Assembly: GCA_937916485.1 (NCBI GenBank)
Contig: CALFSV010000098.1
Span: forward strand, 1 to 9,430
Direction of reading: 5' to 3'
DNA from: an uncultured Paracoccaceae bacterium
Lineage (GTDB): Bacteria > Pseudomonadota > Alphaproteobacteria > Rhodobacterales > Rhodobacteraceae
Length of the DNA: 9,430 bases
Part shown: piece after piece, positions 7,549 to 9,430 of the stretch
How the letters are laid out: every line of letters begins with the position of its first letter
Numbering within the stretch: position 1 is the stretch's first letter
Notes under the pieces: generated by a model
What the model saw: the letters and a program-made list of their open reading frames with translations, nothing else
The model's database searches: none
What the model was told of the DNA's origin: nothing
Made by a program: the position numbers and the translations under genes

Positions 7549-9168
7549 TCACTCGCGCGGGAACTGGTTGATCCAGAACATCCGGGTATAGGGGATGTTC
7601 ACCGCGGTCACGTTCATGTGCTCCATCTCTTCGAGAGCAGGCACATCCGTGGCGTTCTTGGTATAGCCAAAATCGGCACGGAAGGCCGCCGCGTTGCGGA
7701 TCAGGTTGGCATCCCCGTCAGCGGAGGGCAGCGCGATGATCCGGTCGATCTTGGCAACGCCCCGGTGGTAATCGGGGAACGGCACCAGCGTGGTGAACTC
7801 GTTCATCCGGGCCTCTTCGATCATGAAGGGACCCGAGCCAACGGGCTTCTGCCAGAACTCGTGCTGCTGGATTTGCAGCGGATCGACGCCTTCGAGATAG
7901 GCTTTCGGAAGCGGCGCGAATTGCGCGAACGACATCAGCATGTTCGGGTCGATCGTCGCGAAGGTCAACGTGACCGTGCGGCCATCGACGGAAATGCCGC
8001 TGATGATGTCGGCCTCTCCGGCCTTGTAGGCATCGGCGCCTTCGATACTTCCGATTGTCGTCGCGACAAGCGGCTGAACGATCGGCGCAAGAGCGGCGGT
8101 CTCGATGCTCCAGACGACGTCTTCCGCCGTAAGGTCCGATCCGTCATGCCACTTGAGCCCTTCCTTCATGGTAAAGCTCAGGGTCAGGCCATCTTCGCTG
8201 ACCTCGTAGCTTTCGGCCAGTTCGCCACCGATCGGCGTAAGCGATCCGTCGGCTTCGAGAATGGTGTCAAAGGCATAGCGGCTGTGCACCCAGATACCGA
8301 GGTTCTGCCAGGGCAATTCGAAGAACTGCATCGGCGCGGCGTTGGTATAGGCCACGCGCTCGCCATCCTCGTTGGGCTCGACCGTCCAGTTGATGACATC
8401 GGAATTGTAGCTGTACTGCTCGTTTCCGTAGGGCGCCCCGTTGCGGCTGATCCGGTCACTCTCGAAGATGTAGAGCTGCTGGTAATAGAGCGGCAGGATG
8501 TAGACATTCTCGTTGATGATGCCTTCCATCTGCTGATAGCCGGCGCGCTGCACGGCCGGGTCGACCGTGCCATTGACCTGTTCCACAAGCGGAAGCATCT
8601 CTTCCACCGTCGGGATCATCGGCATCTGCCCTTCGGCAAAGCGGTTGAAGTATTCCTGGTTCGCGATGGCCGCGCGGGCACCGTAGAGCATGTCCCATTC
8701 GACAACCGAGGGGCCATTGACCGGATCGTCCGGACGGCCGGTGATCTGCGCGCCCACATCGCCTTCAAGCAGGCGATAGGTCATGTCGATGCCCACATCG
8801 GCAAGCTGGGCCTGCACAACCGCCATGAAATCGGCGGTCAGCTGATCGGGGTAATAGTAGACCATGTCGAGCGTGCGGCTGCCGTCCCATCCGGCCTCGG
8901 CCAGAAGTTCGCGCGCACGTTCGGGGTTGTAGGAATAGGTGTTCATCCCTTCGGGATAATTGGCCGGGTCCGAAGTGAGGCCGACCGCCGGGATCGCCGC
9001 GCCTTCGAACAGCGTCTCGGCGATCGTTTCCATGTCGATTGCATAGGCGATCGCCTGACGGACGCGCGGGTCGGACAGTTCGCTTTCGTTGATAGCCTGG
9101 GCCCAGGCCCCGGTCGTTCCGCAGACCGCAATCAAGGCTGCGGCGGACGTTGTGAGAAGTCTGTTCAT
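7549..9168 (-). CDS. Periplasmic substrate-binding protein (SBP_bac_5 family), apparently circularly permuted
   Basis: This is a 539-aa periplasmic receptor that would deliver substrate to the permeases. The start is the ATG at 9166-9168 with aggggatt just upstream. Residues 1-25 form a signal peptide ending AWAQA. The domain order is unusual. Residues about 27-262 are the half normally at the C-terminus: SDPRVRQAIAYAID (32-45), NPERARELLAEAGW (81-94), VQAQLADVGI (118-127) and INENVYILPLYYQQ (218-231). Residues about 270-539 are the half normally following the signal peptide: RVAYTNAAP (271-279), GELAESYEVSEDGL (315-328), LKWHDGSDLTAEDVVWSIE (338-356), GSGPFMI (444-450) and PDYHRGVAKIDRI (465-477). 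They end at YTRMFWINQFPRE, where a normal protein would continue into LSDPRVRQA. The junction is a short hydrophilic linker (VEPNEDGE, 263-270). Total length is normal and there is no stop or frameshift. Substrate unknown; the adjacent lyase-like gene suggests a sialic acid or similar acid. Confidence 0.9.
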   Translation of the reverse strand: MNRLLTTSAAALIAVCGTTGAWAQAINESELSDPRVRQAIAYAIDMETIAETLFEGAAIPAVGLTSDPANYPEGMNTYSYNPERARELLAEAGWDGSRTLDMVYYYPDQLTADFMAVVQAQLADVGIDMTYRLLEGDVGAQITGRPDDPVNGPSVVEWDMLYGARAAIANQEYFNRFAEGQMPMIPTVEEMLPLVEQVNGTVDPAVQRAGYQQMEGIINENVYILPLYYQQLYIFESDRISRNGAPYGNEQYSYNSDVINWTVEPNEDGERVAYTNAAPMQFFELPWQNLGIWVHSRYAFDTILEADGSLTPIGGELAESYEVSEDGLTLSFTMKEGLKWHDGSDLTAEDVVWSIETAALAPIVQPLVATTIGSIEGADAYKAGEADIISGISVDGRTVTLTFATIDPNMLMSFAQFAPLPKAYLEGVDPLQIQQHEFWQKPVGSGPFMIEEARMNEFTTLVPFPDYHRGVAKIDRIIALPSADGDANLIRNAAAFRADFGYTKNATDVPALEEMEHMNVTAVNIPYTRMFWINQFPRE

Positions 9169-9391
9169 TCCAATCCCCTGTTGTCGTTCGTCATTATCGG
9201 CACGCCGGCCAGAGCCGATCTTCGCGCCTAGAGTTGCCGGGTCTTCGATGCCCGGAATTGCAGGCTTTTCCCGGTCGCGCCGATGCAATCGACCATCCCG
9301 AGACCCTCCGGGACCGGACACGCGCTCCCCTGGCAAGGCCCTCGCCGATGCGCCTTGCGGCAGCGTTGACAGGCGAAGATATCCTATTAAC
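9169..9391 (-). promoter_or_regulatory. Long 5' leader of the importer operon, with two hairpins
   Basis: If transcription starts a few bases after the proposed -10 element, the leader is about 215 bases. It holds two perfect inverted repeats: gcaaggc/gccttgc (9333-9339 with 9352-9358, 12-base loop) and tcccg/cggga (9296-9300 with 9309-9313). Neither is followed by a T-run, and I recognise no known riboswitch. The coding frame of the binding protein stays open through the leader, but nothing there resembles the family. The ribosome binding site aggggatt lies at the 3' end, close to the ATG at 9168. Confidence 0.4.
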
Positions 9392-9393
9392 AT
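9366..9393 (+). promoter_or_regulatory. Candidate rightward promoter overlapping the operon promoter
   Basis: On the plus strand a consensus TTGACA (9366-9371) is followed after 16 bases by TAACAT (9388-9393). It would drive transcription out of the right edge of the window, perhaps toward a divergent regulator. Its -10 overlaps the -10 of the leftward promoter. Confidence 0.35.
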
Positions 9394-9421
9394 AACAACA
9401 TGGCATTTTGCGCTGAGTCAA
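9392..9421 (-). promoter_or_regulatory. Candidate sigma-70-type promoter for the importer operon
   Basis: On the minus strand TTGACT (9416-9421) lies 18 bases from TGTTAT (9392-9397), in an AT-rich patch unlike the surrounding GC-rich DNA. It reads toward the binding-protein gene. The direct repeat atgtt-gtt-atgtt overlaps the -10 region and could be an operator half-site pair. No regulator gene is in the window. Confidence 0.5.
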
Positions 9422-9430
9422 GGCTCTTGT

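Noticed and set aside
7549..9168. Binding protein as two gene fragments or a truncated copy
   Set aside because: Both halves are complete, in one frame, with normal total length and a good ribosome binding site. Only the order is changed.
7618..9231. Long plus-strand open frame over the binding-protein gene
   Set aside because: It is the antisense of a gene with signal peptide and SBP_bac_5 motifs; no recognisable domain.

Overview
The window looks like a GC-rich proteobacterial chromosome, most likely an alphaproteobacterium of the Rhodobacteraceae type. That is an inference from protein flavour and base composition; no rRNA or marker gene is present. There are two parts: a lower-GC, decaying accessory stretch (about 1-2530) and a high-GC, compact, intact operon on the minus strand (about 2591-9168, promoter near 9390-9421).

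Left part. An IS110-family element of the IS1111 group spans about 123-1473, bounded by 15-bp subterminal inverted repeats (130-144 and 1456-1470). Its transposase is dead: an in-frame TAG plus a +1 frameshift. The 3' non-coding part still encodes a structured RNA that looks like a bridge RNA (seekRNA). Short segments in its loops match the element's own junction and the DNA flanking the insertion, with the polarity expected for donor and target guides. Removing the IS restores a perfect hairpin, so the target was probably a REP-like palindrome. Next comes an alpha/beta-hydrolase gene inactivated by a single-base deletion, then a gene-free stretch holding a 10-bp inverted repeat.

Right part. 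Transcribed leftward, the operon runs: substrate-binding protein (7549-9168), two permeases (6500-7462, 5560-6495), two ATPases (4544-5554, 3547-4557) and a class I aldolase of the N-acetylneuraminate lyase/DHDPS family (2591-3520). Together they make a complete peptide/nickel-type (Dpp/Opp-like) ABC importer plus an enzyme that could cleave the imported compound. The lyase signature and the existence of sialic-acid importers in this transporter class suggest a sialic acid or similar 2-keto acid as substrate; this is not proven.

Most unusual feature. The substrate-binding protein appears circularly permuted. Directly after its signal peptide comes the half that is normally C-terminal (starting at the SDPRVRQA motif). 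This is followed by the half that is normally N-terminal, and the protein ends at the point where the first half would normally continue. It is full length (539 aa) with no stop or frameshift, so it is a real reordered gene rather than a fragment.
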